From Falsiroseomonas sp050563535 (GTDB lineage: Bacteria > Pseudomonadota > Alphaproteobacteria > Acetobacterales > Acetobacteraceae), in NCBI RefSeq assembly GCF_050563535.1, contig NZ_JBNXUO010000005.1, positions 1 to 64,000 on the forward strand: a stretch of DNA of 64,000 nt. The letters are read 5' to 3'. The notes under the pieces were generated by a model that saw only the letters and a program-made list of their open reading frames with translations, was not told the DNA's origin and searched no databases. The position numbers were made by a program, and so were the translations under genes. This document shows positions 46,700 to 55,415 of the stretch, piece by piece. The stretch's first letter is position 1. Every line of letters begins with the position of its first letter.

Positions 46700-48925
46700 G
46701 TGAACTCCATGGGCGGTGCCGACTACCTCGCGAAGCTCAACCCCGAGCAGCGGGAGGCCGTGGAGACGCTCGACGGCCCGCTGCTGGTGCTTGCCGGCGC
46801 CGGAACGGGCAAGACCCGTGTGCTGACCACCCGCTTCGCGCATCTCCTGATGACCGGGCGCGCGCGCCCGTGGGAGGTGTTGGCCGTCACCTTCACCAAC
46901 AAGGCCGCGCGGGAGATGCGGGAACGCGTGGCGGCCATCCTCGGCCGGCCGGCGGAAGGGCTGTGGCTCGGCACCTTCCACGCGCTCTGCGCACGGATGC
47001 TTCGCCGCCACGCGGAGGTTGTCGGCCTGCGCACGAACTTCACCATCCTCGATGCCGACGACCAGCTGCGCCTGCTGAAGCAGGTCATGGACGCCGCGTC
47101 GGTCGACCTGAAGCGCTGGCCGGCGCAGGGCATGATGGCCGTTGTGCAGCGGTGGAAGGACCGCGGCCTGACGCCCGCGCGCGTGACGCCGGCCGAGGAC
47201 ACCGACTACGCGAACGGCCGCGGCCGCGCCCTCTACGAAGGCTACCAGAAGCGGCTGCTGGAGCTGAACGCCGCCGACTTCGGCGACTTGCTGCTGCACA
47301 TGACGGAGATCCTGCGCACGCGGCCCGACATACTGGCCGACTACCACCGCAGCCTCCGCTACATCCTGGTCGACGAGTACCAGGACACCAACCTGGTGCA
47401 GTATCTCTGGCTGCGGCTGCTGGCGCAGCGGCCCGATCCGCAGCCGCAGAACATCTGCTGCGTCGGCGACGACGACCAGTCCATCTATTCCTGGCGCGGC
47501 GCCGAGATCGAGAACATCCTGCGCTTCGAGAAGGACTTCCGCGGCGCCAAGGTGGTGCGCCTGGAAGCCAACTACCGCTCCACCCGCCCCATCCTCGGCG
47601 CCGCCGCCGGCCTGATCGCGCGCAACACCGGGCGGCTCGGCAAGACGCTGCGCGCCGGGCGCAACGATGCCGAAGGGGAGAAGGTGCGCGTCGTCTCGCT
47701 GTGGGACAGCGAGGAGGAGGCGCGCATGGTCGGCGAACGGATCGAGGCCGCGCGCCGGTCCGGCCACTCGCTGGGCGAGATCGCCATCCTGGTCCGCGCC
47801 GGCTTCCAGACCCGCAGCTTCGAGGAGCGGTTGATCACCCTCGGCATCCCGTACCGCGTCGTCGGTGGGCTGAAGTTCTACGAACGCGCCGAGATCCGCG
47901 ACGCGATGGCCTATATGCGCGTGCTGCACCAGCCCTCCGACGACCTCGCCTTCGAGCGCATCGTGAACACGCCCAAGCGCGGCCTGGGCGAGAGCGGGAT
48001 GCGCGCGATCCACGAGGTCGCGCGCGCGCAGTCCATCCCGCTCGCCCACGCGGCGGAACGCCTGGCCGAGGGCGAGGCGCTGAGGCCGAAGCCACGCACG
48101 GCGCTGCGGGATCTGATGCGCGGCTTTGCGCGCTGGCGCGAGGTGAATGCGAAGGAAGGGCATGTGGTCGCCGTCGCGACCCTGCTGGAGGAAAGCGGCT
48201 ACACCGCCATGTGGCAGGCCGACCGCAGCCCGGAGGCGCCCGGCCGGCTCGAGAACCTGAAGGAGCTGCTGCGCGCTCTGGCCGACTACCAGTCGCTCGC
48301 CGGCTTCCTGGACCATGTCGCGCTGGTGATGGAGAACGACGAGAATGCGGAGGGCGAGCGCGTGCAGCTGATGACGCTGCACGCCGCCAAGGGGCTGGAG
48401 TTCGACACCGTGTTCCTGCCCGGCTGGGAGGAAGGGGTCTTCCCGTCGCAGCGGAGCATGGACGAGGGCGGCGAGCGCGCGCTGGAGGAGGAACGGCGGC
48501 TCGCCTATGTCGGCATCACGCGCGCGCGGAAGCACGCGGTGATCAGCCATGCGGCGAACCGGCGCATCTACGGCAACTGGACCTCCTCCCTGCCGTCGCG
48601 CTTCCTCGACGAGTTGCCGCACGATGCCATCCTCCGCGAAGGCGCGGCGGGGATGCGGGCGCAGCGGATGGTGGATGCACCATCCGTCTTCGCCGGCGGC
48701 GGGCTGCTGGCGCGGCGCCCGAGGGTGATCGACGCCGGCGCGTGGGAGGTGCGTGAACGCCCCGCGCCGGAGGCCGGCTTCGCCGCCGGGGAGCGTGTGT
48801 TCCATGACAAATTCGGCTACGGCACCGTGCGCGGCACGGAGGACAGCCGCGTGGATGTCGAGTTCGACCACACCGGCGCGAAGCGGCTGATGGCCGGCTT
48901 CCTGAAGAAGGCGAGCGAGGTCTGA
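46700..48925 (+). CDS. uvrD: UvrD/PcrA-type ATP-dependent DNA helicase
   Basis: 3'-5' superfamily 1 helicase of nucleotide-excision and mismatch repair, 741 residues. Motifs in order: LNPEQREAV (Q-motif), Walker A AGAGTGKT, VTFTNKAAREM (Ia), VDEYQDTN (II), GDDDQSIYSWRGA (III), LEANYRST (IV), TLHAAKGLEFDTVFLPGWEE (V) and EERRLAYVGITRAR (VI). The C-terminus ends in a PcrA/UvrD-type domain with VFHDKFGYGTV. A GTG at 46700 with GGAGG 8 nt upstream is preferred to the ATG three codons later. Its stop shares one base with the prmA start. Confidence 0.95.
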   Translation: MNSMGGADYLAKLNPEQREAVETLDGPLLVLAGAGTGKTRVLTTRFAHLLMTGRARPWEVLAVTFTNKAAREMRERVAAILGRPAEGLWLGTFHALCARMLRRHAEVVGLRTNFTILDADDQLRLLKQVMDAASVDLKRWPAQGMMAVVQRWKDRGLTPARVTPAEDTDYANGRGRALYEGYQKRLLELNAADFGDLLLHMTEILRTRPDILADYHRSLRYILVDEYQDTNLVQYLWLRLLAQRPDPQPQNICCVGDDDQSIYSWRGAEIENILRFEKDFRGAKVVRLEANYRSTRPILGAAAGLIARNTGRLGKTLRAGRNDAEGEKVRVVSLWDSEEEARMVGERIEAARRSGHSLGEIAILVRAGFQTRSFEERLITLGIPYRVVGGLKFYERAEIRDAMAYMRVLHQPSDDLAFERIVNTPKRGLGESGMRAIHEVARAQSIPLAHAAERLAEGEALRPKPRTALRDLMRGFARWREVNAKEGHVVAVATLLEESGYTAMWQADRSPEAPGRLENLKELLRALADYQSLAGFLDHVALVMENDENAEGERVQLMTLHAAKGLEFDTVFLPGWEEGVFPSQRSMDEGGERALEEERRLAYVGITRARKHAVISHAANRRIYGNWTSSLPSRFLDELPHDAILREGAAGMRAQRMVDAPSVFAGGGLLARRPRVIDAGAWEVRERPAPEAGFAAGERVFHDKFGYGTVRGTEDSRVDVEFDHTGAKRLMAGFLKKASEV

Positions 48926-49848
48926 TGCCGAGGGACACCTATTCGCAGCGTCGGGACCGCCGCGCCGACCCGCTGGAGACGATCTGGATCGACGCCCTGC
49001 CGGAAGGCGCCGTGCCCGCCTTCGAGGCCGCCTTGCAGACCGTGTGCCGATCCGTCGCGCTGTTCCGCGACGAGGCGACCGACACCTGGCGTGTGGAAGG
49101 CGTGCGCCCGCAGGGGGCGGGGGACGAGGAACTTGCCGGGGCGATGGCGCTGGCCGCGCTGGTTTCCGCCATCGAGCCGCCACCCCTGCAGGCTGCCCCC
49201 GTGGAAGCCGAGGGCTGGCTGGCCCGCACCTTGCAGTCCTTTCCCGAATCGCCGGTCGGCCGACGGTTCCTGATCCGCCCGACGCATCTGCCGGACCGGC
49301 GGGTGCATGGCCGCATCGTGCTGAAGCTGGATGCCGGGATCGCCTTCGGCTCCGGTGAACATGGCTCGACTCGCGGCTGCCTGGTCGCCTTCGAGCGTGT
49401 GGCGCAGGACGGCCGCCGGCGGAGCCGGGTCCTCGATCTCGGCACCGGCTCCGGCATTCTCGCGATGGGGGCGGCGAAGCGGCTGCGGCGGAAGGTCCTG
49501 GCCACGGACATCGAGCCGTGGAGCGTGCGTGTCGCGGAACAGAATGCCCGGATGAATGGTGTCGGCGCGCTGGTGCGGGCGCGCGTCGCGGATGGCTGGC
49601 GGGACCGGCATGTCCGGCGCGGCCGCCCCTATGACCTGGTTTTCGCCAACATCCTGGCCCGGCCGCTCTGTTCCATGGCGGCGTCGCTGTCGATCGCGCT
49701 GGCGCCGGGCGGCACGGCGATCCTGGCGGGGCTTCTCGACACGCAGGCCCGGATGGTGCTGGCGGCGCATCGCCGACGCGGGCTTGTGCTGGAACGCCGG
49801 CTGCCCCAGGGCGCCTGGACAACGCTGGTACTCCGGCGTCGCGCCTGA
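48925..49848 (+). CDS. prmA: Ribosomal protein L11 methyltransferase
   Basis: SAM-dependent enzyme that methylates ribosomal protein L11. 307 residues. The SAM loop VLDLGTGSGILAMGAAK is near residue 170, preceded by GIAFGSGEHGSTRGC and followed by the substrate-side FANILARPL. The N-terminal L11-binding domain is less conserved. The ATG shares one base with the uvrD stop (TGATG), so the two are probably coupled. Confidence 0.92.
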   Translation: MPRDTYSQRRDRRADPLETIWIDALPEGAVPAFEAALQTVCRSVALFRDEATDTWRVEGVRPQGAGDEELAGAMALAALVSAIEPPPLQAAPVEAEGWLARTLQSFPESPVGRRFLIRPTHLPDRRVHGRIVLKLDAGIAFGSGEHGSTRGCLVAFERVAQDGRRRSRVLDLGTGSGILAMGAAKRLRRKVLATDIEPWSVRVAEQNARMNGVGALVRARVADGWRDRHVRRGRPYDLVFANILARPLCSMAASLSIALAPGGTAILAGLLDTQARMVLAAHRRRGLVLERRLPQGAWTTLVLRRRA

Positions 49849-49862
49849 CCCCGTACGAAGCG

Positions 49863-49896
49863 ACGGGGCCGGCGCGGGGGGCGGCGCCGGCCCCGT
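49863..49896 (+). terminator. Hairpin terminator after prmA
   Basis: Perfect 13-bp arms ACGGGGCCGGCGC / GCGCCGGCCCCGT with an 8-nt G-rich loop, 14 bp past the prmA stop. No T-tract follows on either strand, so efficiency is uncertain. It also lies downstream of the convergent DUF1127 gene. Confidence 0.5.
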
Positions 49897-49946
49897 GAGT
49901 CCATGGGGACCTTCAGGGGAGGGGCTTGGCCCCCATGGAATGGCCG

Positions 49947-50318
49947 TCAGGCCGCGCGGGGGCGTGCCCCACCCGGGACGGGCGCATTGGCATTGGCAGG
50001 CGTCTTGGCCGGAGCCCGGAATTCCGGTTCGAACACCCGGGCGATGTCGCCGCGCGTGAGGCCGATATCCGCCAGTTCGCGATCGGTCAGGCTGCGCAGG
50101 CTCTCATAGGTGCGGCGGCGCTCGGGCCAGTTCAGCAGTGCCTGGCCGACGCTGCCGAGAGCCTGACCGATGCGGGTGAAGGCGCTGCGCAGCGCCTTGG
50201 CAAGCGCCTCGTCACGGGCGCGCACCGCGGCCGCGCGGATCGCGTCGATCTCGCTGGTGGCAGCCGGGTTGAAGCTGGTGAACAGGCCGATCTGTTCCTG
50301 GTTTCGGCGGGGGTCCAT
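49947..50318 (-). CDS. DUF1127 domain-containing protein
   Basis: 123 residues. The DUF1127 signature lies in the second half (WPERRRTYESLRSLTDRELA, then DIGLTRGDIARVF), preceded by an N-terminal extension and followed by a Pro/Ala tail, so it is longer than the common 45-70-residue members. Small DUF1127 proteins in alphaproteobacteria influence RNA turnover, carbon use and phosphate metabolism. The ATG at 50318 follows AGAGAG; the frame is open to 50453 without homology. Confidence 0.85.
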   Translation of the reverse strand: MDPRRNQEQIGLFTSFNPAATSEIDAIRAAAVRARDEALAKALRSAFTRIGQALGSVGQALLNWPERRRTYESLRSLTDRELADIGLTRGDIARVFEPEFRAPAKTPANANAPVPGGARPRAA

Positions 50319-50437
50319 GATGCTCTCTGTCGTGCGGCGTGGTCCGGAGGCCCCGATGGCCTGCTCGCGACCGCGCTTCGCAGGTGCAACATAGGTGTTT
50401 CCGCGCCACATCTGATGCATGGAGGTCACAGTAGAGG

Positions 50438-50454
50438 CATGCGAAAATCGCATG
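50438..50454. promoter_or_regulatory. Palindrome between the DUF1127 and pepP genes
   Basis: A perfect inverted repeat CATGCGA-AAA-TCGCATG in the AT-rich divergent spacer, 53 bp before the aminopeptidase start. It looks like a dimeric repressor site; no cognate regulator is adjacent. Confidence 0.45.
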
Positions 50455-50506
50455 ATTCCACAGCGTGTTATGTTTCAAGGTTAACGCTGGATACACCAAA
50501 CCCGTG

Positions 50507-52279
50507 ATGGATCACGTCCGACGCCTCTCCGCCCTTCGCGCCGAACTCGCCCGCCTCGGCGTCGACGGCATGCTCATCCCACGCGCCGATGACTTCCTCG
50601 GCGAATATGTTCCTCCGTCGGGGGAGAGGCTGGCCTGGCTGACCGGCTTCACCGGCAGCGCCGGCCTGGCGCTGGTCCTGCCGGACAGGGCCTTCCTGTT
50701 CGTGGATGGCCGTTACGTCACACAGGCGGCGGCCGAGACGGACCCGGTGCTCTGGCAGCGCCGGCACCTTGTCGAGCAGCCGCCGGCGGAGGTGTTGCGG
50801 ACCGAGGCCGCCGGGCTCCGCATCGGGTTCGATCCCTGGCTTCATGCCGAAGCCGCGGTCGAGCGCCTCGGGGCCGGCGGGACGGCGCAACTTGTCCCGC
50901 TTTCCGTCAATCCCATAGATGCGGTGTGGCTGGACCGCCCGGCCGCGCCCGCGGCGCCAGCAACCGTCCACCCGCCCCGCCTTGCCGGCAGCGACGCGGC
51001 ATCGAAGCGTGAGGCCGCCGCCGCAACTCTCCGCGATGCTGGCGAGACGGCGGTGGTGCTGGCCGATCCACACAGTGTCGCCTGGCTGTTCAACATTCGT
51101 GGCGCGGACCTCGCCTACACGCCGCTCATCCTGGCCCGCGCGATCCTGCGGAGCGATGCCGGGGCGGAGGTGTTCCTCGACCCGTCCCGCGCCGATGCGG
51201 AACTGCAGGCGCATCTCGGCAACGCCGTCGTGCTGCGGCCACCTTCGGAGTTCGAGGCCGCGCTCGGAGCCCTCGCCGGGCAGCGGGTGCGGATCGACCC
51301 GGACATCACGCCGGCATGGATCACCGGGCAGCTGCGCGCCGCCGGTGCGACCGCGGTCGCCGGTGACGACCCCTGCCGGCTGCCGCGTGCCTGCAAGAAC
51401 GCGGCGGAGCAGGACGGCGCCCGGGCGGCGCATCGCCGCGACGCGGTGGCGCTGATCCGCTTCCTTGCATGGTTCGCGGCCCATGCGGCGGCAGGGGGCG
51501 AGACCGAGATGTCCGCCGCTGCGCGACTGCTGGCACTGCGGGCCGAAGGTTTCGACTTCGTAGGCGAGAGTTTCCCGGCCATCAGCGGCGCCGGCGAACA
51601 CGGGGCGATCATCCATTACCGCGCGACGGCGGGCACCGACCGCCGGATCGGGCCCGACGAGGTCTACCTGCTCGACAGCGGTGCGCAGTACCGCGACGGC
51701 ACGACCGATGTCACGCGCACGCTCTGGACGGGTCCGGGTGCTGCGCCCTCGGAGGTTGCGGAACGCTACACCCGCGTCCTTCGCGGGCACCTCGCGCTGT
51801 CCAGGCTGTGCTTCCCGGAAGGGGTCGCGGGGGCGCATCTGGACGCGATCGCGCGCGCGCCCCTGTGGCAGGCCGGTCTCGACTACGACCACGGGACCGG
51901 TCACGGGGTCGGCAGCTTCCTGTCCGTGCATGAAGGGCCGGCAGGCATCAGCCGGGCTGCCAGGCCGGTTCCCCTGCGGGCGGGCATGGTCCTGTCCAAC
52001 GAGCCCGGATTCTACCAGCCGGGCGGCTATGGCATCCGGATCGAGAACCTGCTGCTGGTCCGCCCCGCCCCGGAACGCCCCGGGCAGACGAGGCCCTTCC
52101 TGCAATTCGAGACGCTGACCCTGCTGCCCTATGACCGTCACCTGATCCGGGCCGACATGCTGACGATGGAGGAGCGCGAACAGGTGGATACGTATCATGC
52201 ACGCATCCTGCGCGACCTCGGGGACGCACTTCCCTCTGATGTGCGGGAGTGGCTGGCCAGATCCTGCGCGCCCCTGTAG
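50507..52279 (+). CDS. pepP: M24B Xaa-Pro aminopeptidase
   Basis: Cytoplasmic metallopeptidase removing N-terminal residues before proline. 590 residues, the long three-domain form resembling eukaryotic XPNPEP1. Two creatinase-like N-terminal domains precede the pita-bread catalytic domain, where all five metal ligands are visible: LLDSGAQYRDGTTDVTRT (two Asp), GTGHGVG (His), LSNEPGFY (Glu) and RIENLLLV (Glu). The ATG at 50507 directly follows an alternative GTG. The upstream spacer is AT-rich and holds a palindrome. Confidence 0.93.
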   Translation: MDHVRRLSALRAELARLGVDGMLIPRADDFLGEYVPPSGERLAWLTGFTGSAGLALVLPDRAFLFVDGRYVTQAAAETDPVLWQRRHLVEQPPAEVLRTEAAGLRIGFDPWLHAEAAVERLGAGGTAQLVPLSVNPIDAVWLDRPAAPAAPATVHPPRLAGSDAASKREAAAATLRDAGETAVVLADPHSVAWLFNIRGADLAYTPLILARAILRSDAGAEVFLDPSRADAELQAHLGNAVVLRPPSEFEAALGALAGQRVRIDPDITPAWITGQLRAAGATAVAGDDPCRLPRACKNAAEQDGARAAHRRDAVALIRFLAWFAAHAAAGGETEMSAAARLLALRAEGFDFVGESFPAISGAGEHGAIIHYRATAGTDRRIGPDEVYLLDSGAQYRDGTTDVTRTLWTGPGAAPSEVAERYTRVLRGHLALSRLCFPEGVAGAHLDAIARAPLWQAGLDYDHGTGHGVGSFLSVHEGPAGISRAARPVPLRAGMVLSNEPGFYQPGGYGIRIENLLLVRPAPERPGQTRPFLQFETLTLLPYDRHLIRADMLTMEEREQVDTYHARILRDLGDALPSDVREWLARSCAPL

Positions 52280-52392
52280 ACCGCCGGCCCGGCGAGACAA
52301 CCTTAAGGAGAAATACATTAGACAGCAGGCCGCCCATCGTGTCCCATCGCGTGGTCAACGTCGGCTTCACAAACCCCTGCGATCCTTTCGCC

Positions 52393-53466
52393 ATGATCCC
52401 TCCTTTCCCGCGTCGCCTGGTGCTGGCCCTGGCCGCTCTTCCCGCGGCGACGGGGCTGGCCGGCGCGCAACCTGCATCCCGCCCGACCGATCTGGCGGAG
52501 TGGCAGTCCTTCCGGACTCGTTTCGTTCGTGCCGATGGCCGCGTCATCGACACGGCGAATGGCGGCGTCTCGCACAGCGAAGGGCAAGGCTGGGGCCTGC
52601 TCTGCGCCGAGAGGGCAGGGGACCGCGCGTATTTCGACCTGATGCTGTCCTGGACGCGGCGGGTCCTCGCCCGGCGGCAGGACCACCTGTTCGCTTGGCG
52701 CTTCCGCCCGGACGGTTCCGGTGCCGGCAGCGTGGACGACCCCAACAATGCGACGGACGGCGACCTGATGATCGCCTGGGCGCTGCTCCGCGCCGGCCAG
52801 CGTTGGCGGGAGCCTGACTACCAGGCGCAAGGCACGGCGATCGCGCGCGACGTGCTGCGCCTGCTGGTCCGGCAGGTCGGGGATGACGTGGTGCTCCTGC
52901 CCGGCCTCAACGGCTTCGAGCAGCGCGAGCACATCATCATCAATCCGTCCTACTATGCCTTCCCCGCCCTCCGGGCGCTCGCGCAGGCGGTGCCCGACCC
53001 GCTGTGGCTGCGGGTGGCCGCGGACGGCCTCGGCCTGCTTCGGCGGGCGCGCTTCGGCCGCTGGGGGCTGCCCTCGGACTGGGTCGCCCTGCCGCGGGGG
53101 GGTGGCCGCCCAGCGCCGGCGCCAGGTTGGCCGCCGCGCTTCTCCTACGATGCGGTGCGTGTCCCGCTCTACCTCGCCTGGGCAGGGATGGCGCGGGAAC
53201 CGGCGGCGATCGGTGCCGCGCGCTTCTGGACCGACCCGATCCACCCGAGGCTTCCGGCCTGGGTGGACCTGAATTCGGATGCCACCTCTCCCTACCTTGC
53301 TCCATCCGGTATCCGGGCGATCTCGCAGTTCATCGCGCTGCGGCAGGGCGAGGACGCGGCGGTGACGCCCCTGCCTGCGGTCGGGGAGGCGAAGGACTAC
53401 TATTCGGCTGTGTTGACTCTCTTAACGCGTCTCGCGATGCGAGATTCGCTGACTACTTCGACATAG
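52393..53466 (+). CDS. bcsZ: Periplasmic endo-1,4-beta-glucanase, GH8 (BcsZ)
   Basis: Cellulase of cellulose-secretion operons, which trims glucan during export. 357 residues with a signal peptide (RRLVLALAALPAATGLAGAQ). The GH8 acid is in SHSEGQGWGLLCA, and the second conserved Asp follows in DDPNNATDGDLMIAWAL. The ATG at 52393 has no ribosome site; the clear AAGGAG at 52305-52310 lies 82 bp upstream and matches no in-frame ATG, so initiation needs care. It opens the cellulose cluster. Confidence 0.92.
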   Translation: MIPPFPRRLVLALAALPAATGLAGAQPASRPTDLAEWQSFRTRFVRADGRVIDTANGGVSHSEGQGWGLLCAERAGDRAYFDLMLSWTRRVLARRQDHLFAWRFRPDGSGAGSVDDPNNATDGDLMIAWALLRAGQRWREPDYQAQGTAIARDVLRLLVRQVGDDVVLLPGLNGFEQREHIIINPSYYAFPALRALAQAVPDPLWLRVAADGLGLLRRARFGRWGLPSDWVALPRGGGRPAPAPGWPPRFSYDAVRVPLYLAWAGMAREPAAIGAARFWTDPIHPRLPAWVDLNSDATSPYLAPSGIRAISQFIALRQGEDAAVTPLPAVGEAKDYYSAVLTLLTRLAMRDSLTTST

Positions 53467-53546
53467 GTGTTGTCTCCCTCTACCGTACGGGTATTCCATA
53501 AACCTCGCGAACGCGGCATCGTGCGGACGCGCAGGGGGATTGGGGA

Positions 53547-54590
53547 ATGGGGCAGGACACGGATGTAGCCCGGGTCGCCGCAGCATTGCGGGCGCCCGCC
53601 ATCCGTTATCGCAGTTTCGGTAACGAACCGGTGCGTGCGCCCGCGCCCGCGCCGGATCCCGATTCGCTGGCGATGCAGCATCCCGGCTTCGATCCCGCCG
53701 CCCAGGCCGGGCAGCAACCTCCCCCTGCGCCCGCCTGGGCAGATCCGCAGCCCCCCGCGGTGGAGCCCCCGCCTGCCGAAGCGACGTGGTCCGCGCCGCC
53801 GACTCCAGGCTGGGCCAGTGATCCGGCCGTGCCGAGCTGGGCCGAGCCCACGGCCGCGCAATGGCAGGAGCCAGCCCCGCCGGAGCCTTCCTGGGTTGCG
53901 TCCCCACCTCCCCCGCCTGTCTACCGGGAAGCCGATCCGCCACCTGTTGAGGAGGCCCCGCAATGGGGTCATCCGCCGGCCGCCGCCCTCCAGGTGCCGG
54001 AGCCCTTGCCGCCTCCCGCCGAGCTGCCGCGGGCCGAGGCTTTGGCCGTGGCGCCTGCCCCCGCCTGGACCCCCGCCCCGGTCGCGGCGCCGGTGGCATC
54101 CGAACCCCGGCCCGAACCTGTGGTGCCCATCCCCGTGCCCGCCCCGGCAGCGATCCCCGTGGTGGCGAAGCCGGTCCAGCCCGAACCGCCGAAGCCCCCG
54201 ACGGCGCATGTCGCGCCGCCGGAGATGACGCTGCTGCGTGCCATGGACCTGCTGGCGGAGCCCGCGTCCAGGCCGGTGGTGTCCACGCTGTCGAGCCTCG
54301 GCGGTGCGGACCCGCAGCCGGCCGTTGCGCGGTCCTCCGACACGGTGTCGTCCTACGCCTTCCCCCTCATCGATGCGCTGGACCTGCCCGGCGGCTTTCC
54401 GCTTCGCCGCGCCGCGGCTCCGCCGCGCGTGGCGGCGCCACCCGTCCCGCGGGCCCTGCCGGCAGTGTTGGCGGCGGCCGAGGTCGCGGCGCCTCTGCCT
54501 GAACTCTTCCGACTGCTCGCGGCCGGCCCGGCCGCCACTGATGACGCACTTGCCGCGCTGCGCCACCCCCCGCGCGCGGCTGGCAGCTGA
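53547..54590 (+). CDS. Proline-rich cellulose-biosynthesis accessory protein (BcsP/BcsR-like)
   Basis: 347 residues. The first 28 (DVARVAAALRAPAIRYRSFG) resemble the BcsR/BcsP motif found before BcsQ in many cellulose operons. Residues about 30-230 are a low-complexity Pro/Ala tract, probably disordered, and the C-terminal 110 residues are Ala/Leu-rich with short helices. It has no signal peptide, so it is probably cytoplasmic and may assemble with BcsQ and the synthase. Identification rests on position and the N-terminal motif. Confidence 0.65.
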   Translation: MGQDTDVARVAAALRAPAIRYRSFGNEPVRAPAPAPDPDSLAMQHPGFDPAAQAGQQPPPAPAWADPQPPAVEPPPAEATWSAPPTPGWASDPAVPSWAEPTAAQWQEPAPPEPSWVASPPPPPVYREADPPPVEEAPQWGHPPAAALQVPEPLPPPAELPRAEALAVAPAPAWTPAPVAAPVASEPRPEPVVPIPVPAPAAIPVVAKPVQPEPPKPPTAHVAPPEMTLLRAMDLLAEPASRPVVSTLSSLGGADPQPAVARSSDTVSSYAFPLIDALDLPGGFPLRRAAAPPRVAAPPVPRALPAVLAAAEVAAPLPELFRLLAAGPAATDDALAALRHPPRAAGS

Positions 54591-54614
54591 TACGACCGGA
54601 GGCTTCCCCCGACC

Positions 54615-55415
54615 ATGCCCCTGATCTGTTTCGCATCCCCCAAGGGCGGTGTGGGCAAGACGACGCTCGCGGCCAACCTCGCCGATGCGCTGCAGCGCGA
54701 CGGCCGCCGCGTGCTGGTCATCGACTTCGACCCGCAGAACACGCTTCGGCTGCATTTCGGCGTGCCGCTGACCGACATGGGCGGCTTCACGGCGGAACTG
54801 CCGCGCCGCCCGGACTGGCGCAGCTGCGTGCGGGAGACGCCTTCGGGCGTGATGGTGCTGCCGCATGGCGCGATGGAACTGCGCGGCGCGCTCGGCCTCG
54901 CCGCCGCGCTGGAGCGTGATCCGGAACTGCTGGCCGCGCCGATGCGCGCCATCCTCTCCGATCCCGGGCTGACCGTCATCGCCGATACCTCTCCTGGCCC
55001 TTCGCATGCGCTGGCGGTGCTGGTGCCGATGGCTTCGATGGTGATCGCGGTGCTGCAGGCGGAAGCGATCAGCGCCGCGCTGATCCCTGACATCGACAGC
55101 GGCCGCTTCCTCGGTTCGGGCACCATGGCGGCGCTGTTCGCGGGGCGGCTGCGGGTGGTGCTGAACGAGGTCGACCTCAATTCGCGCCTGTCGCGGGCCG
55201 CGGCGGATGCGGTCGCGCGCCATCTGGGCCCGCGGCTGCTGGGCGCGGTCAGCCGGGACGAGACCCTGGCCGAGGCGCTGGCCTGCCAGAAGCTGGTGCA
55301 GGAGATCGCGCCCGACAGCCGGGCAGCGGAGGATATCCGCGGCATCGCCCGCGCAGTGGAAGCGGCGATGCCGGCGGCCCCCGAAGGCTTCCAGATGGGC
55401 TGGGGCGCGCGATGA
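54615..55415 (+). CDS. bcsQ: Cellulose biosynthesis MinD/ParA-like ATPase BcsQ
   Basis: 266-residue ATPase that helps place and activate the cellulose synthase. The deviant Walker A SPKGGVGKTTLAANLADAL starts at residue 8 and the switch-I region DFDPQN follows. The C-terminal half shows the BcsQ/YhjQ pattern (VVLNEVDLNSRLSRAAADAV). Its stop overlaps the bcsAB ATG (ATGA). Confidence 0.92.
   Translation: MPLICFASPKGGVGKTTLAANLADALQRDGRRVLVIDFDPQNTLRLHFGVPLTDMGGFTAELPRRPDWRSCVRETPSGVMVLPHGAMELRGALGLAAALERDPELLAAPMRAILSDPGLTVIADTSPGPSHALAVLVPMASMVIAVLQAEAISAALIPDIDSGRFLGSGTMAALFAGRLRVVLNEVDLNSRLSRAAADAVARHLGPRLLGAVSRDETLAEALACQKLVQEIAPDSRAAEDIRGIARAVEAAMPAAPEGFQMGWGAR

Noticed and set aside
45018..46703. 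Plus-strand frame with repeated SRAMPSRR-type peptides
   Set aside because: The repeats come from the 25-bp DNA array, whose unit is not a multiple of three, and the rest is antisense of the BASS gene.
52304..52392. Non-ATG start after the AAGGAG at 52305
   Set aside because: The ATT 6 nt later is out of frame with bcsZ and leads into a motif-free shadow frame; the signal peptide fits the ATG at 52393.
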